64,000 bases of DNA from Lolium rigidum. Lineage: Eukaryota; Streptophyta; Magnoliopsida; Poales; Poaceae. The notes below the pieces were generated by a model. That model made no database searches. It worked only from the letters and a program-made list of their open reading frames with translations, and was not told the origin of the DNA. A program made the position numbers and the translations under genes. The stretch is taken from assembly GCF_022539505.1 (NCBI RefSeq), contig NC_061510.1, positions 35,861,047-35,925,046 of the forward strand, read 5' to 3'. How positions within the stretch are numbered: the first letter of the stretch is position 1; every line of letters starts with the position of its first letter. Shown here piece after piece: positions 33,542-46,691 of the stretch.

Positions 33542-36500
33542 TGTGACGCCCCGGAACCGGTATCCTGAGGATCCCAGCGAACCCGCCGAAATCCGCACGA
33601 TATCGATCCAGAGACGCCCTCCGACACGACGTGCGCGACGAATCACACACGTGATGCCAGAGGAATTAACACGAGCGGTAACATTACAACAGGATTACAA
33701 TAGAGCCCACAAGATACATATATTACAACAACGACTCCAACGAGTCAAGATACAAATATACAATACAAAGATCCAAATCATATAGAAGATCAAATACGTC
33801 CGAGTACGGACAAGATACAAATTGGACTAAGAGTCCCGAAGATAACCGATGGCGTCCATAACCCCGCCCGAGGCCAAGCCGGAAGGGTAACCTTGCTAAC
33901 GTCGTCTTCATCGAACATATCTTCATACCTGCCTGGTTATATCCCGTAGAAGCGGCAATAAGTACGGGTTCGTACTTAACAAGACTTCAAGACGTATAAG
34001 CATTCGTCAACCTGATCGTCCTTTGTACTTGAGGCACGCAGGGGACTTAGAGGACGCAAGAGGAACGTCATAGGCAATATGGTGGGGTTAAGCGGCAGCC
34101 GCGAAAGCACTAAAAACCTATAGAGACACTCTACAACATTCGTCTACCGAGAGAAAGGAGAGAGCGCATAAACTAACAGTTCTATACTCTGCAAACATAA
34201 CACAGCCGATGTGCTCCCCCTTCGCAAAGAGGTACTTACAAAGGCACTCACACGGTTGTCAAGTTTTAACCAGTTATTAATTAAGTTGTTCTATCTTACT
34301 ATGCAAGTTATTAGTATTGAAACAACAGGTGTAAGTTGTCTATGATCGAGTCATACAGCTCCAAGTCGTCCATAACCGCGGACACGGCTTATCGATAAGA
34401 TTGTAACCCTGCAGGGGTGCCCAAATGTGCCCACACGCACGATCAACCCACTTACGACAGGTGGATATCACGACACGCACTCTCCTTCACTACAACAATG
34501 TCCAGGAAACCACCTAACTAAGTTAACCCGTTTCAGAGCCCGATCGGAACTCTGACGCGGACCTAGCTGTTGCGAGAACGGCTAAGAGGATCAGAGCCCA
34601 CTAGAGGATGACCTCTTAACAATGCGGACCGCACCTACGAGCGTGCAAGAGACAACGGGGTTACAAGGCACTCACGGCTTCCCAAAAGTAACATCATATC
34701 ATCCGACCACAAAGAAACATGCTTGCACGCCGGGAGAAACAAACAAACATTCAAACTAATTGTGGCCACTGGACAAAGCCGTAGATTCCGGCGGTGGTCG
34801 AGGGAGACCCAGTAAGCATACCCACGTGTGGTTAGAGCGCTCAGTCTCGGAACAGATAACAAGAACTCGGGGTCCTAAGATATTTAGGAAACACAAGTGA
34901 GCCGTCACAAAACGAGCAGCTGACCCACCGATGCCTCCGCTAAACAATTATCAGCAACTAAAGTAGCCATGATTCTTCCCAACATACAACCCAATAAGAT
35001 AGCAGTAACGGTAACGAGATAAAACAGCACTAGCATGCACTACGACTCGCAAGGCAGACTCATAACCAAACAATAGCCGTGGGAGGTGATGGTGGCAATA
35101 TGGGCTGCTTGAGGTAACAAGTGGAAAGGACACGTGACAAGAACGCAACTTAAGGATAGCATGAGGGAGAATGCAAAATAAAATAGGTGAGCGACTTCTG
35201 CAGGGGCAGAAGTATAGGGGAAATGCTTGCCTGTTAAAGCTTGTCGAGGGACATCCGGAGAACTCGTCGTATCTCACCGCACCACTGCACGATCCTATCC
35301 GGGAAGAAGCAAATGCTGGAACACACAACGGATGCAAATCTTATAACTACGGATAAAGAACCGGCATGCTTAAGATGATATGCATGACATGGCACATATG
35401 ATGCGATGCACTTATCCAATTTAATCGGAGTCGGAACCCCGGACAAACAAATTAGGTTAGAGTTGCATTTCCTACCGCCAATATTAAGGGTGGAATAGCA
35501 TAGCAAACATGGCAGGGGTGAGCTACATCAAAGTTAAATGGATCCGGGATAATATTTATATAATATCCCACATATTTCATATGTTCCATATTAGGTGATA
35601 ATGCAAACTATCACGAATTTATATGATGCATAAGGCTACAGCAAGCATGGATGGCATATTCATGTTCCTCTCATTTTTCTGATCAATTTTCATATATAAA
35701 ATATTTTATTCCGAGTTACGGATCATGGGATACGGATTATACAAGATATACTTATTTTCCGGAATTTTCAGAAAAGGAAACATGCATGGAACGAACTGGG
35801 CTGGACCTGAGTTGAACTGGGCCGGATCTGCAAGGAGGCGGCGGCGGATAGCGGCCTGCCGCACGCTAGGCGATGCTACACAAGGAGAGACACGAGCCCA
35901 AGCCCACTAGGCGCCGGATCTGATGGAGAAAAACCAAAAAAAGGTTGGATCAAATATATGCCTTCTCTGTGACTTGAACCTGAGCCTCACGGGATCAAGA
36001 GAAAGGAACAAACCAGTGGGCTAGGTGCGCCTATATGAACAGTAGCAGGCAAGCGACAAGGTGAGGCTTCACTGGTCGGATTTGAAGCTGTGAACATGGC
36101 GGACAGAGAACGATGAAGTCGAGCCTCGATCTGGCGGCAGAGCGCGTCCCTAGGCGCGGGAGCGGGCGCGTTCGAAGCAGTAGACGGAGGGAGTCAGCCC
36201 GTGGAGGATTTGGAGCCGGGGATGCACCAGAGCGCGCCGGCGACGAAGACCTGCGGGCAAGGACGACGGTCACCGTCGGGAGCACGGTAGAGAGGGAGTA
36301 GGACACCACGGAGAGGTTGGGGAGATGCAGAATCTCACCAGGAAGGTGCTACAGGTCACGGCCGGGCCAGAGGAGGCACGACGGCGACGAAATCGACTAC
36401 CTCCTCGTCGGAGTTGGAGACGGAATCGGCGAATTTGCCGGCGATTGGGAAGCTTCCAGGTCGATTCCTTGCAGCCGAACGTAGAGGGTGACGAGGCGGT

Positions 36501-37264
36501 TCTCCTGATGCCTTCATATCAGCGCGGGGTGCTCTGCAGCACCGACGACGGTGAGGTATGTGTGGTTGCTGTGAGGGTTTTCTCGGTGGTGTGACTCCGT
36601 TCGTGAGAGAGAAGAAGAAAAGGGGAAGAGAGATGGTGGCGGCGCGAGAGGGAGGAGGGGGTCTAGGGTTTGGCGTAGGGACAACTTTAAGAGAGAGGGG
36701 AGGGAGCAGGTGGAGCCGGTGGAGGATGACGTCGACCATGGGGAGGGTCACGCCTCTCTCGTGAACACAGGAAGAAGACAAACAGGGGAAAGAAAGGGGC
36801 GAAGGGTTACGGGTCAGGAAAGAAAGGAAGAAGGCCGCGGGCCTGGTGGGCTGCTCCGGGAGGAAAGGAAAAGGGGCCAGGGAGAGAAAGAGAGGTCTGG
36901 GAAGGTTAAGGTTTTCTTTTTAAAAGAGTTATTTATTTATTTATTTGAAAACTATTTTGAAACCTGGTCAACAAGAGTTGAGTTTTGAAATAAGAGGTGG
37001 GGAGATAGAGATAAGGCAAATACAAAACTTTGCCCAACATTTTATTTTTGTAAAATAAAAATAGTTTTGTTTTAGGGTTTTGTTAAATGAAAGGACAAGG
37101 GGAGGTTTTACTAAAACCATATGAGGGGGAAGACACTAAATAGTTTTTATTTAAAATAATTTTATTTGATAAAATCTTGTGGATGATATGATGCATGATG
37201 CATGATGATGCATAAAAAGAAAGCACAAACAAATCTAATAGGGGTACTACCCGGGGCCGTTACA
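33542..37264 (-). repeat. 5' LTR of the LARD-type element
   Basis: 3723 bp, the same ends as the 3' LTR. It adjoins the primer-binding site on its inner side and the CCTTA duplication on its outer side. Confidence 0.9.
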
Positions 37265-37370
37265 CCTTACCCCTAATCACTTTGAATAAAGAGAGAGCAT
37301 AAGACCAAAATAAACTATCAAGCATGACTATTATAACGTCGTTCACTCGTACCTACTTCGTAATTGCAGC

Positions 37371-38354
37371 TTAACACAAGTAGTTAGGCCTAGCTAATAT
37401 TGAATGGTAGTTCAGCACACAAGTATTCGACTTATACACACAGACATGACACAAACAGGTGTTGTTCATAACATAGCACGGGATGGAAATACTTCTTCTT
37501 CGGATCCTGGAGTTGCCTCTATCAGCCCACATAGTGTCTTCCCACTCTTGCCTCTTGTTCTTACAATCAGTGTTATCGTTGGCAGCAACACCATGGCCAG
37601 CATCATTATCGTCAGACATGACTTCATGCTCCTTCGGGAAGACCGAATCAACACCCCATCATAAGATCCAGTTATGCAGAATGCAACATGCAAGGACTAG
37701 CTTAACCTAGGTGAAGAAGGTGTGAAAAGGCTTTTGATCAAGGATCTTAAATCTGCTCTTGAGAGTTGGGAAGGCCCGCTCGACCGTGACTCTAAGACTA
37801 GATTGTCTAAGATTGAAAAGTTCCTTAGCATTCCTGGGGTAGAACCTTGTAGAGAACTCACTGAGGTGGTACCTTCTGGACCTGAGGGGTGGGAGAAAAC
37901 AAGGACGGCAAGCATAGTCGTCATCAGCAAGGTAGAACTTACCCTCAAGGACTTTCAGGCAGGGACGGAGCCAGGAAAGTGATATAAGGGGGGCCAACTA
38001 CATGTAAAAATTCTTGGAGGGGGTCATATAGCTAAATTTAGTAAAACTGCAGGTCAAATCATCATATTAACAAGGGTTTTTTTAGAAAAATTTCCATCAT
38101 GAGGGGGGCCATAGCCCCAGCCAGCCCCCTGATGGCTCCGTCCCTGCTTTCAGACCATCATCTCTCTCCAGTCAGAATCGTAGCATCATGGGATGATCCT
38201 TCCCACCTAGCAAGCATATATGTGACCTTCATATCAAATTCAATAGCGGCAAGCATATTCGGGCCGGTTTAGTGTTTTCTCCCCTGTAAGCAAGAGCCTG
38301 GCTTCTGGGAACTTTGATTGTTACATAAGTGCCATCAATGGCCCCAACACAATC
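37371..38354 (-). pseudogene. PIF/Harbinger transposase, interrupted
   Basis: The minus strand has the DDE-type nuclease motifs of plant PIF/Harbinger transposases: CVGAIDGTYVTIKVPRSQA after a CAG acceptor at 38354, then GKFYLADDDYACRPCFLPP and RNAKELFNLRQSSLRVTVERA, and a C-terminal WEDTMWADRGNSRI. The ORF is broken by a hAT-like MITE (37960-38146) and by stops and frameshifts on both sides. The N-terminal helix-turn-helix half is not seen. The LARD-type element ends about 100 bp beyond its C-terminus. Confidence 0.8.
37960..38146. mobile_element. hAT-like MITE inside the Harbinger transposase
   Basis: 187 bp with inverted ends CAGGGACGGAGCCA / TGGCTCCGTCCCTG. Flanks CTTTCAGG (37952-37959) and CTTTCAGA (38147-38154) form an 8-bp duplication with one mismatch, the hAT length. 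It interrupts the codons between ...DDGLK and VLEGKF of the transposase. Confidence 0.8.
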
Positions 38355-38930
38355 CTGACATGAACATGAAAAAATGGTTAGGCCTTGGTGTTGTACAAAT
38401 GTGTAAAGCACATAGTTTACATTCAAATATGTGTACAAATGTGTAAATCAGTTCTACAAAGTGTTGTACCCTGAGCAACGCCACCTCCCACCGGCGGCCA
38501 CCACCCCTCCCTTGAGCGACGCCACCACTTCTCACGCAAGAGACCGTCACGCAGGTACATCCCCCTCGATTCACCTCCCCGCCGGCGGCCGCCTCCCCCC
38601 TCAATTCACCTCCCCACCCGCCTCACGTTCTCTCCCCCACGCAGATCCCCCTCATCCGCTTTGCCGCCTGCATCCTCTGCCTCGAGCCCTCCCCGCCACG
38701 CCCCCGGAGCTCGCACGACGGCACCACGACAACCTCGATCCGCGACGAACTCTGCATCGCTGAGGCCACCACGACGACCTCCGCGATGACCTCCCCAACC
38801 TACTGCTCAGGGTGAGCTCCCTATGCTCCTCCTCCTCCCTATGCTTGTTGTTGTGCTAAATTTAACTTCTTGTAGTAGGTTCATTTAACTTGCTATATGA
38901 TAAGGGGAATCCTAGCAGATCCACCTAGGT
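38355..38930. other. GC-rich noncoding stretch
   Basis: CCACC/CTCC-rich sequence like a 5' leader of the adjacent transposase on the minus strand. No recognisable ORF. Confidence 0.35.
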
Positions 38931-39379
38931 TGATGTCCGATCTTTCACAGCGAGAACCTGGGGTAGTAATTCCTCCCAACAACGCGATGAACGCTGCCTA
39001 GAGAAGAGGGAACGAATCCAGCAAGCAACGGATCGATGAACGACACGCCTCAAACCTTGAGCTAGACAATCCTTGATGAAGACAAGAACCTTCGCAGCGG
39101 ATATAATAGATAAACGGCAGCGCCGTGCCCCCGGAGGGATGATACACGTGAACACACGCAATGGGGAAAACCCTAATCTTTAGTCTAAACTTGAACTATT
39201 CCTAACCCTAGCCGCCCCACCTCCTTATATGAGGGGGAGGTGGCCGGCCAGCCCTTGCGGGGCTGGGGCGCCCCTCTATGGGCCTAACCCTAGTTGGATT
39301 GGACATGCCCAAATCCAACTGACTCACTAATAACCCTAATTTGGCCCACCACATGACCTGGCTACATTATTTCCTAACA
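38931..39379 (-). repeat. probable solo LTR (short, Copia-like)
   Basis: On the minus strand it begins TGTTAGGAAATAATGTAGCC and ends in ...GATCGGACATCA, with a TATA-like CCTCATATAAGG in the middle and a GC-rich block before it. The flanks TAGGT and TAGAA do not make a clean 5-bp duplication, so the borders or identity may be wrong. Confidence 0.45.
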
Positions 39380-41319
39380 TAGAATGAATGACACAACCTT
39401 AGACTTAATTATTACATGGCGTAGGTCGTCCTAGCGTGTCACTCCTGAATTCTCGATGGCGTACCACCTAGCTTGGTGGAGTCCTGAAATTGGCCTCCAC
39501 ATAGGCCTCCATGCCCATACACTATATATAGCTACAACATTGGAATGTTAGCTACAGCATTATTGAAAATCAACTTCTGAGTAGGTTCTCTGTTAATTAG
39601 CTACTAGCTAATGTTCTCTAAAAATTTGGAAATGAAAATTTCGAAATGTTCTCTGTTGACAGTAGGTTTAGTGGTTTGAAGATTTGGAAATGTTCTCTAT
39701 TGAAATGGAAATTTGGAAATGTTCTCTGTTGACAGTAGGTTTAGGGTTTATTGACCATTACACAAGATAGTTAAGAAAATACATTCGGAGACCTCTGATT
39801 AGTGGCTGATTTGTCCAAACTGGACACTGGCTGCCCCTGCAATGATCTAGTTCCACATCGACTTGTGGAGATCAATTGACTGTTCGATGCCTTTAGTATC
39901 AATTTCACTGCATTCTGTTCTTGCTTGTTAGTTACCATTAGGGGATATTTGTTTTATGTTGTCTCCTCTAGTTTCATACTATTAATTTAATTCCGTTTAT
40001 TCATTTCTCTTGTCTATACATATATCATGATAGTGAAGTGGAAAAATGTTGATTTACCCCGTGATAAGTAATAGACCAGTATCGATGAGCCAAATATGTA
40101 TTCCTAGGACCTGAGTTGTTCTGTGAAGTATTTGAGCATGAATTTTTGGTGTGAATTGCACAAAAACTCTAGTATATGAAATATGTGGAAATAATGTCAG
40201 TGCTAGCAGGCACAGATAAAGTCATTACTAAAAAAGTTCACCCCAAAATAACAGCATGGCATACTGATACATTTTCTGTTTACTTCAGCCTTGCCGCATT
40301 CCTTTGAGCTAAGCTTGAGCAAGTCAAGCATTCTAATTAAGTTCATATAAGCAGTTTAGTCAAGCTTAGTGTTGTAGTTTAGCTAATCATGACTGCACTG
40401 TTGATAGGGTTGTTTCAAACCATTTCTTTGGGTCCTAAACATGACTACACTCGACAGGTAGCTCAGAAATGTGCCAAGTTTGGCCATTGGATGCAAATCT
40501 AGTATTTTGTGACTACTGGAAACTCTGTGGTTGCCGACAAATTGCTTTTGCTGGACTGAGAAACAATTACGGGTTTGTCTTACTGTCAAGAATTTGAAGT
40601 TAGAGATTGGCGTGGTAGTCTGCCTGCACGCTGACATTTTCTGGTCCACTTTTCCAGGCATTTTGTGTTTAATTGTTGTTTTGGTAACCAGTGGTACTTT
40701 TATTGCCCATCTACATTTGCATTAGTTCTCTATTGAAATGGAAAAGAGTGATTGTAATTACATGCTCCGGTGATTGATGTTCTTTTATTTCTGTCATAGT
40801 AGTAGCAACTGTAGCTCTTTTATTTTCAGAGTTCAAAGCTTACTGAATTTTTATTTTTATGTTTTGCAAGGCAGAGTTGAGCACCTGATCGCCGCCCTCG
40901 CATCTTCCTCGTCCTAGAGCAACACGTCAGCTCTTCGTGACTCCCCGCGACTCACGGTGAGCAACACCTTACGTCTCCTGCTTGCTGGTGCTGGTGCGAG
41001 CTGCTGCTGGTGCTGGAAGCTGCTGTTGGCTGATGGTGCTGGTAGTTGCTGCTGGTGTTAGCTACTGCTAGCTACTCCATGCTGTTGCTGCTGCTGGTGC
41101 TGCTAGCTGCTGCTGGCTAATGGTGCTGCTGGCTGATGTTGATGCTGCTGCTAGCTAGCTGCTGCATGCTCCTTGCCATCTGGTGCATTTTGTTGTTGCT
41201 ACTGCTGCTAGCATTTTGTTGCTGGTGTGTATGTGGTGGTATCAACATTTCTGTTGTGTGTATATGGTGTCATTTTCTTGTGCATGGATCAAATGAGTTG
41301 CCCATTATCACCGAAATGT
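39380..41319. other. intergenic, no gene seen
   Basis: AT-rich sequence with a GCTGCTGGTGCT-type imperfect triplet repeat at about 40983-41220. It contains no ORF with a recognisable domain. It may belong partly to the Harbinger element to its right. Confidence 0.5.
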
Positions 41320-41720
41320 TGATTCAAATGACAAGTGCATGCAATCGATGCTTTCAAGCATTTCAGGGAATCCTCTGGTAGCATTTTGTGCCATGATCCT
41401 TGCAGTCTCATCCTCAGTTGGCCCTCTCAAGTAGTATTTGCTAAACTTTCCCACCACAGCTCGATCGACAAAACTTGTACATGCACTCAATGGCAGTAGA
41501 CTCACTCATGCGAAGGTAGTCGTCCTGTGTATCGGCAGGTGCTCCGTATGCAAGCATCCTCATGGCGGCGGTGCACTTCTGAATCGGTGAGAACCCCCTA
41601 CAGCGTCGTGCTTGAGCTTGAAGTAGGGGTTGAACTCTCGAACGCCATGGAGGATATTTATGAACAGACCCTTGCTCAACCTGTACCGGCGCCGAAAATT
41701 GTCGGCATGTATTGCGCCAT
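41320..41720 (-). pseudogene. Harbinger transposase, middle part (second family)
   Basis: In three successive minus-strand frames: HADNFRRRYRLSKGLFINIL, then IQKCTAAMRMLAYGAPADTQ and [13 protein letters not shown], then [20 protein letters not shown] and ESIDCMH. This is the order of a Triticeae Harbinger transposase, with frameshifts between segments and truncation right after the SIDCMH catalytic motif. Its N-terminal part lies at 49542-49742 beyond a nest of LTR elements. Confidence 0.8.
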
Positions 41721-42491
41721 TGATACGCGTACAGCACGCGTCCGTTGGGAACCCCAAGAGGAAGGTGTGATGCGTACAGCAGCAAGTTTTCCCTCAGAAA
41801 GAAACCAAGGTTTATCGAACCAGGAGGAGCCAAGAAGCACGTTGAAGGTTGATGGCGGCGGGATGTAGTGCGGCGCAACACCGGGGATTCCGGCGCCAAC
41901 GTGGAACCCGCACAACACAACCAAGGTACTTTGCCCCAACGAAACAAGTGAGGTTGTCAATCTCACCGGCTTGCCGTAACAAAGGATTAGATGTATAGTG
42001 TGGATGATGATTGTTTGCGAGAAAACAGTAGAACAAGTATTGCAGCAGATTTGTATTTCAGATGTAAAGAATGGACCGGGTCCACAGTTCACTAGAGGTG
42101 TCTCTCCCATAAGATAAATAGCATGTTGGGTGAACAAATTACAGTCGGGCAATTGACAAATAAAGAGAGCATGACAATGCACATACATGATATGATGAAT
42201 ATTGTGAGATTTAATTGGGCATTACGACAAAGTACATAGACCGCTATCCGAGCATGCATCTATGCCTAAAAAGTCCACCTTCAGCTTATCATCCGAACCC
42301 CTTCCGTATTAAGTTGCAAAACAATAGTACAATTGCATTAAGTATGGTGCGTAATGTAATCAATAACTACATCCTCGGACATAGCATCAATGTTTTATCC
42401 CTAGTGGCAACAGCACATCCACAACCTTAGAACTTTCTGTCACTGTCCCAGATTTAATGGAGGCATGAACCCACTATCGAGCATAAATACT
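41721..42491 (-). repeat. LTR fragment of another gypsy family
   Basis: Starts TGATACGCGTACAGCACGCG on the plus strand, that is, it ends in ...GTATCA on the minus strand, abutting Harbinger coding sequence. It resembles a common Triticeae gypsy LTR (phrases such as CAAGTTTTCCCTCAG and ACAGTTCACTAGAGGTGTC). It is cut at 42491 by the next LTR element, and its continuation is not recognised right of that element. Confidence 0.65.
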
Positions 42492-44237
42492 TGATGTCTA
42501 CGGGAGCTTCTATTCTTGTAGACAGTGTTGGGCCTCCAAGAGCAGAGGTTTGTAGAACAGCAGCAAGTTTCCCTTAAGTGGATACCCAAGGTTTATCGAA
42601 CTCAGGGAGGAAGAGGTCAAAGATATCCCTCTCATGCAACCCTGCAACCACAAAGCAAGAAGTCTCTTGTGTCCCCAACACACCAAATAGGTGCACTAGT
42701 TCGGCGAAGAGATAGTGAAATACAGGTGGTATAAATAAGTATGAGCAGTAGCAACGGTGCCGGAAAAGTGCTTGGCGTGTAGTTGATGGTGGTGGTATTG
42801 CGGCGATAGTAACGCGAGTAAAACGATAAACAAGCGGTAGTAACTCAAGCGGTAGTAACGCGGCAGTAGTAAACAAGCGGTAGTAACTCGAGCGGTATTT
42901 AGGAACAAGGCCTAGGGATTACACTTTCACTAGTGGACACTCTCAACATCGATCACATAACGGAACAGATAAATGCATACTCTACACTTTTGTTGGATGA
43001 TGAACACATTGCGTAGGATTACACGAACCCTCAATGCCGGAGTTAACAAGCTCCACAATAATGCTCATATTTTAGTAACCTTTAGTGTAAGATAGATCAA
43101 CGCTACTAAACCAAGTACTAGCATAGCATGCACACTTGTCACCTTCATGCATATGTAGGAGGAATAGATCACATCAATATTATCATAGCAATAGTTAACT
43201 CCATAATCTACAAGAGATCATGATCATAGCACAAACCAAGTACTAACACGGTGCACGCACTTGTCACCTTTGCACACATGCGGGAGGAATAAACTACTTT
43301 AATAACAAATCACTAGAGTAGCACATGGATAAATTGTGATACAACATGCTGCAATCTTAAAGAGATATAAATAAGCACCTCACTATGCCATTCAATGAGT
43401 AAGTATTCCGTGAAATCTAGCCTAAGAGACCCACACGGTGCACACACTTTGTCACCTTTACACACGTGGGACGAGGAGTCTCCGGAGATCACATAAGTAA
43501 AACTCACTTGACTAGCATAATGACATCTAGATTACAAGCATCATCATATGAATCTCAATCATGTAAGGCAGCTCATGAGATTATTGTATTGAAACACATA
43601 GGAGAGAGATGAACCACATAGCTACCGGTACAGCCCCGAGCCTCGATGGAGAACTACTCCCTCCTCATGGGAGCAGCGGCGGTGATGAAGATGGCGGTGG
43701 AGATGGCAGCGGTGTCGATGGAGAAGCCTTCGGGGGCACTTCCCCGCTCCGGCGGCGTGCGGAACGAGAGATCCTGTCCCCCGGATCTTGGCTTCGCGAT
43801 GGCGGCGGCTACGGCGGGTTTACGTGGGTTTCGTCAATTGGTATCGGGTTTTCGATCCGGGGGCTTCTTATAGGCGAAGAGGCGGCGCGGGAAGGTCGAA
43901 GGGCGGGCCACACCCTAGGGCGGCGCGGCCCCCTACGGCCGCGCCGGCCTATGGTCTGGGTGGCCTGTGGCCCCCCTCTGGTCCTTCCCGGGTGTTACGG
44001 ATGCTTCAGATGAAAATAGGAACTTTGGCGTTGATTTCGTCCGATTCGAGAATATTTCGTTACTAGGATTTACGAAACCAAAAACGGCAGAAAACGAGAG
44101 CGGCACTTCGGCATCTTGTTAATAGGTTAGTTCCGGAAAATGCACGAATATGACATAAAGTGTGCATATAACATGTAGATAACATCAATAATGTGGCATG
44201 GAACACAAGAAATTATCGATACGTTGGAGACGTATCA
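42492..44237 (-). repeat. 3' LTR of the non-autonomous element
   Basis: 1746 bp, TGATGTCTACGG...GACGTATCA on the plus strand. Homologous along its length to the solo LTR at 25974-27691 (inverse orientation). Confidence 0.88.
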
Positions 44238-46691
44238 GCATCCCCAAGCTTAGTTACGCTCGTCCCGAGCGGAGTAAAACGATAACAAAGATAATTTACG
44301 GAGTGACATGCCATCATAAACTTGATCATACTATTTGTACAGCATATGTAGTGAATGCGGCGATCAAAACAATGGATATGACATGAGTAAACAAGTGAAT
44401 CATATAGCAAAGACTTTTCATGAATAGCACTTCAAGACAAGCATCAATAAGTCTTGCATAAGAGTTAACTCATAAAGCAATAATTCAAAGTAAAGGTATT
44501 GAAGCAACACAAAAGAAGATTAAGTTTCAGCGGTTGCTTTCAACTTGTAACATGTATATCTCATGGATAATTGTCAATGCAAAGCAATATAACAAATGCA
44601 ATATGCAAATATGTAAGAATCAATGCACGAGTTCACACAAGTGTTTGCTTCTTGAGATGGAGAGAAATAGGTGAAGCTGACTCAACAATGAAAGTAAAAG
44701 AATGGTCCTTCAAAGAGGAAAAGCATCGATTGCTATATTTGTGCTAGAGCTTTGATTTTGAAAACATAAAGAGAGCATAAAAATAAAGTTTTGAGAGGTG
44801 TATGTTGTTGTCAACGAATGGTAGCGGGTACTCTAACCCCTTGCCGGACAAACCTTCAAAGAGCGGCTCCCATTTTATTTTATTTTTGGATGGCACTCCT
44901 TCCAACCTTTCTTTCACAAACCATGGCTAACCGAATCCTCGGGTGCACTGCCAACAATCTCATACCATGAAGGAGTACCTTTTTATTTTAGTTTTATTAT
45001 GATGACACTCCTCCCAACCTTTGCTTACACAAGCCATGGCTAACCGAATCCTTCGGGTGCTCGTCCAACAATCACATACCATGGAGGAGTGTCTATTTTT
45101 GGTTAATTAATTTGGGACTGGGAATCCCATTGCCAGCTCTTTTTGCAAAATTATTGGATAAGCGGATGAAGCCACTAGTCCATTGGTGAAAGTTGCCCAA
45201 CAAGATTGAAAGATAAACACCACATACTTCCTCATGAGCTATAAAACATTGACACAAATAAGAGGTAATAAATTTTGAATTGTTTAAAGGTAGCACTCAA
45301 GCAATTTACTTTGGAATGGCGGAGAAATACCATGTAGTAGGTAGGTATGGTGGACACAAATGGCATAGTGTTGGCTCAAGTATTTGGATGCATGAGAAGT
45401 ATTCCCTCTCGATACAAGGTTTAGGCTAGCAAGGTTGTTTGAGGCAAACACAAGGATGAACTAGTACAGCAAAACTCACATAAAAGACATATTACAAGTA
45501 TTATAAGACTATACATCGTCTTCCTTGTTGTTCAAACACCTTACTAGAAATTATCTAGACCTTAGAGAGACCAATTATGCAAACCAAATTTTAGCATGCT
45601 CTATGTATTCTTCACTAATGGGTGCAAAGTATATGATGCAAGAGCTTAAACATGAGCACAACAATTGCCAAGTATCACATTACCCAAGACATTTATAGCA
45701 ATTACTACATGTATCATTTTCCAATTCCAACCATATAACAATTTAACGAAGAGGAAACTTCGCCATGAATATTATGAGCTAAGAACACATGTGTTCATAC
45801 GAACCAGCGGAGCGTGTCTCTCTCCCACACAAGCATGATGTAATCCAATTTATTCAAACAAAAACAAAAACAAAAGCAAACAAACAGACGCTCCAAGTAA
45901 AGCACATAAGATGTGGTGGAATAAAAATATAGTTTCAGGGGAGGAACCTGATAATGTTGTCGATGAAGAAGGGGATGCCTTGGGCATCCCCAAGCTTAGA
46001 CGCTTGAGTCTTCTTGATATATGCAGGGGTGAACCACCGGGTGCATCCCCAAGCTTAGAGCTTTCACTCTCCTTGATCGTAGTATATCATCCTCCTCTCT
46101 TGACCCTTGAAAACTTCCTCCACACCAAACTCGAAACAACTCATTAGAGGGTTAGTGGACAATAAAAATTAACATGTTCAGAGGTGACACAATCATTCTT
46201 AACACTTCTGGACATTGCATAAAGCTACTGGACATTAATGGATCAAAGAAATTCATCCAACATAGCAAAAGAGGCAATGCGAAATAAAAGGCAGAATCTG
46301 TCAAAACAGAACAGTCCGTAAAGATGGATTTTATTAGGCCACCAGACTTGCTCAAATGAAAATGCTCAAATTGAATGAAAGTTGCGTACATATCTGAGGA
46401 TCATGCACGTAAATTGGCATAATTTTCTGAGCTTCCTGCAGGGCAGTGGGCTCAGATTCGTGACAGCAAAGAAATCTGGAACTGCGCAGTAATCCAAATC
46501 TAGTACTTACTTTTCTATCAACGGCTTAACTTGGCACAACAAAACACAAAACTAAGATAAGGAGAGGTTGCTACAGTAGTAAACAACTTCCAAGACACAA
46601 ATATAAAACAAAGTACTGTAGCAAAATAACACATGGGTTATCTCCCAAGAAGTTCTTTTCTTTATAGCCATTAAGATGGGCTCAGCGAGTT

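Larger units (their letters stand above)
29027..37264 (-). mobile_element. LARD-type LTR element: 3.7-kb LTRs, 0.8-kb interior
   Basis: Two near-identical repeats (29027-32744 and 33542-37264) with ends TGT...ACA enclose 797 bp. A perfect 5-bp duplication CCTTA flanks the whole unit (29022-29026 and 37265-37269). A primer-binding site complementary to initiator Met-tRNA sits just inside the right repeat on the minus strand, which makes 33542-37264 the 5' LTR and sets the orientation. There is no gag or pol, so it must have moved using proteins from other elements. Large noncoding elements of this kind are called LARDs, though here the interior is unusually short. ORFs in the LTRs are long but show no domain. 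Confidence 0.9.

Noticed and set aside
29028..36988. About 30 ORFs within the 3.7-kb LTRs
   Set aside because: Each occurs twice because the LTRs are duplicated, and none has a known domain or splice support.
38931..39379. Confident solo Copia LTR
   Set aside because: Kept only as probable, because the flanking 5-mers TAGGT and TAGAA do not match.
40983..41220. GCTGCTGGT-rich region as a coding repeat
   Set aside because: Imperfect triplet repeat without an ORF or splice context.
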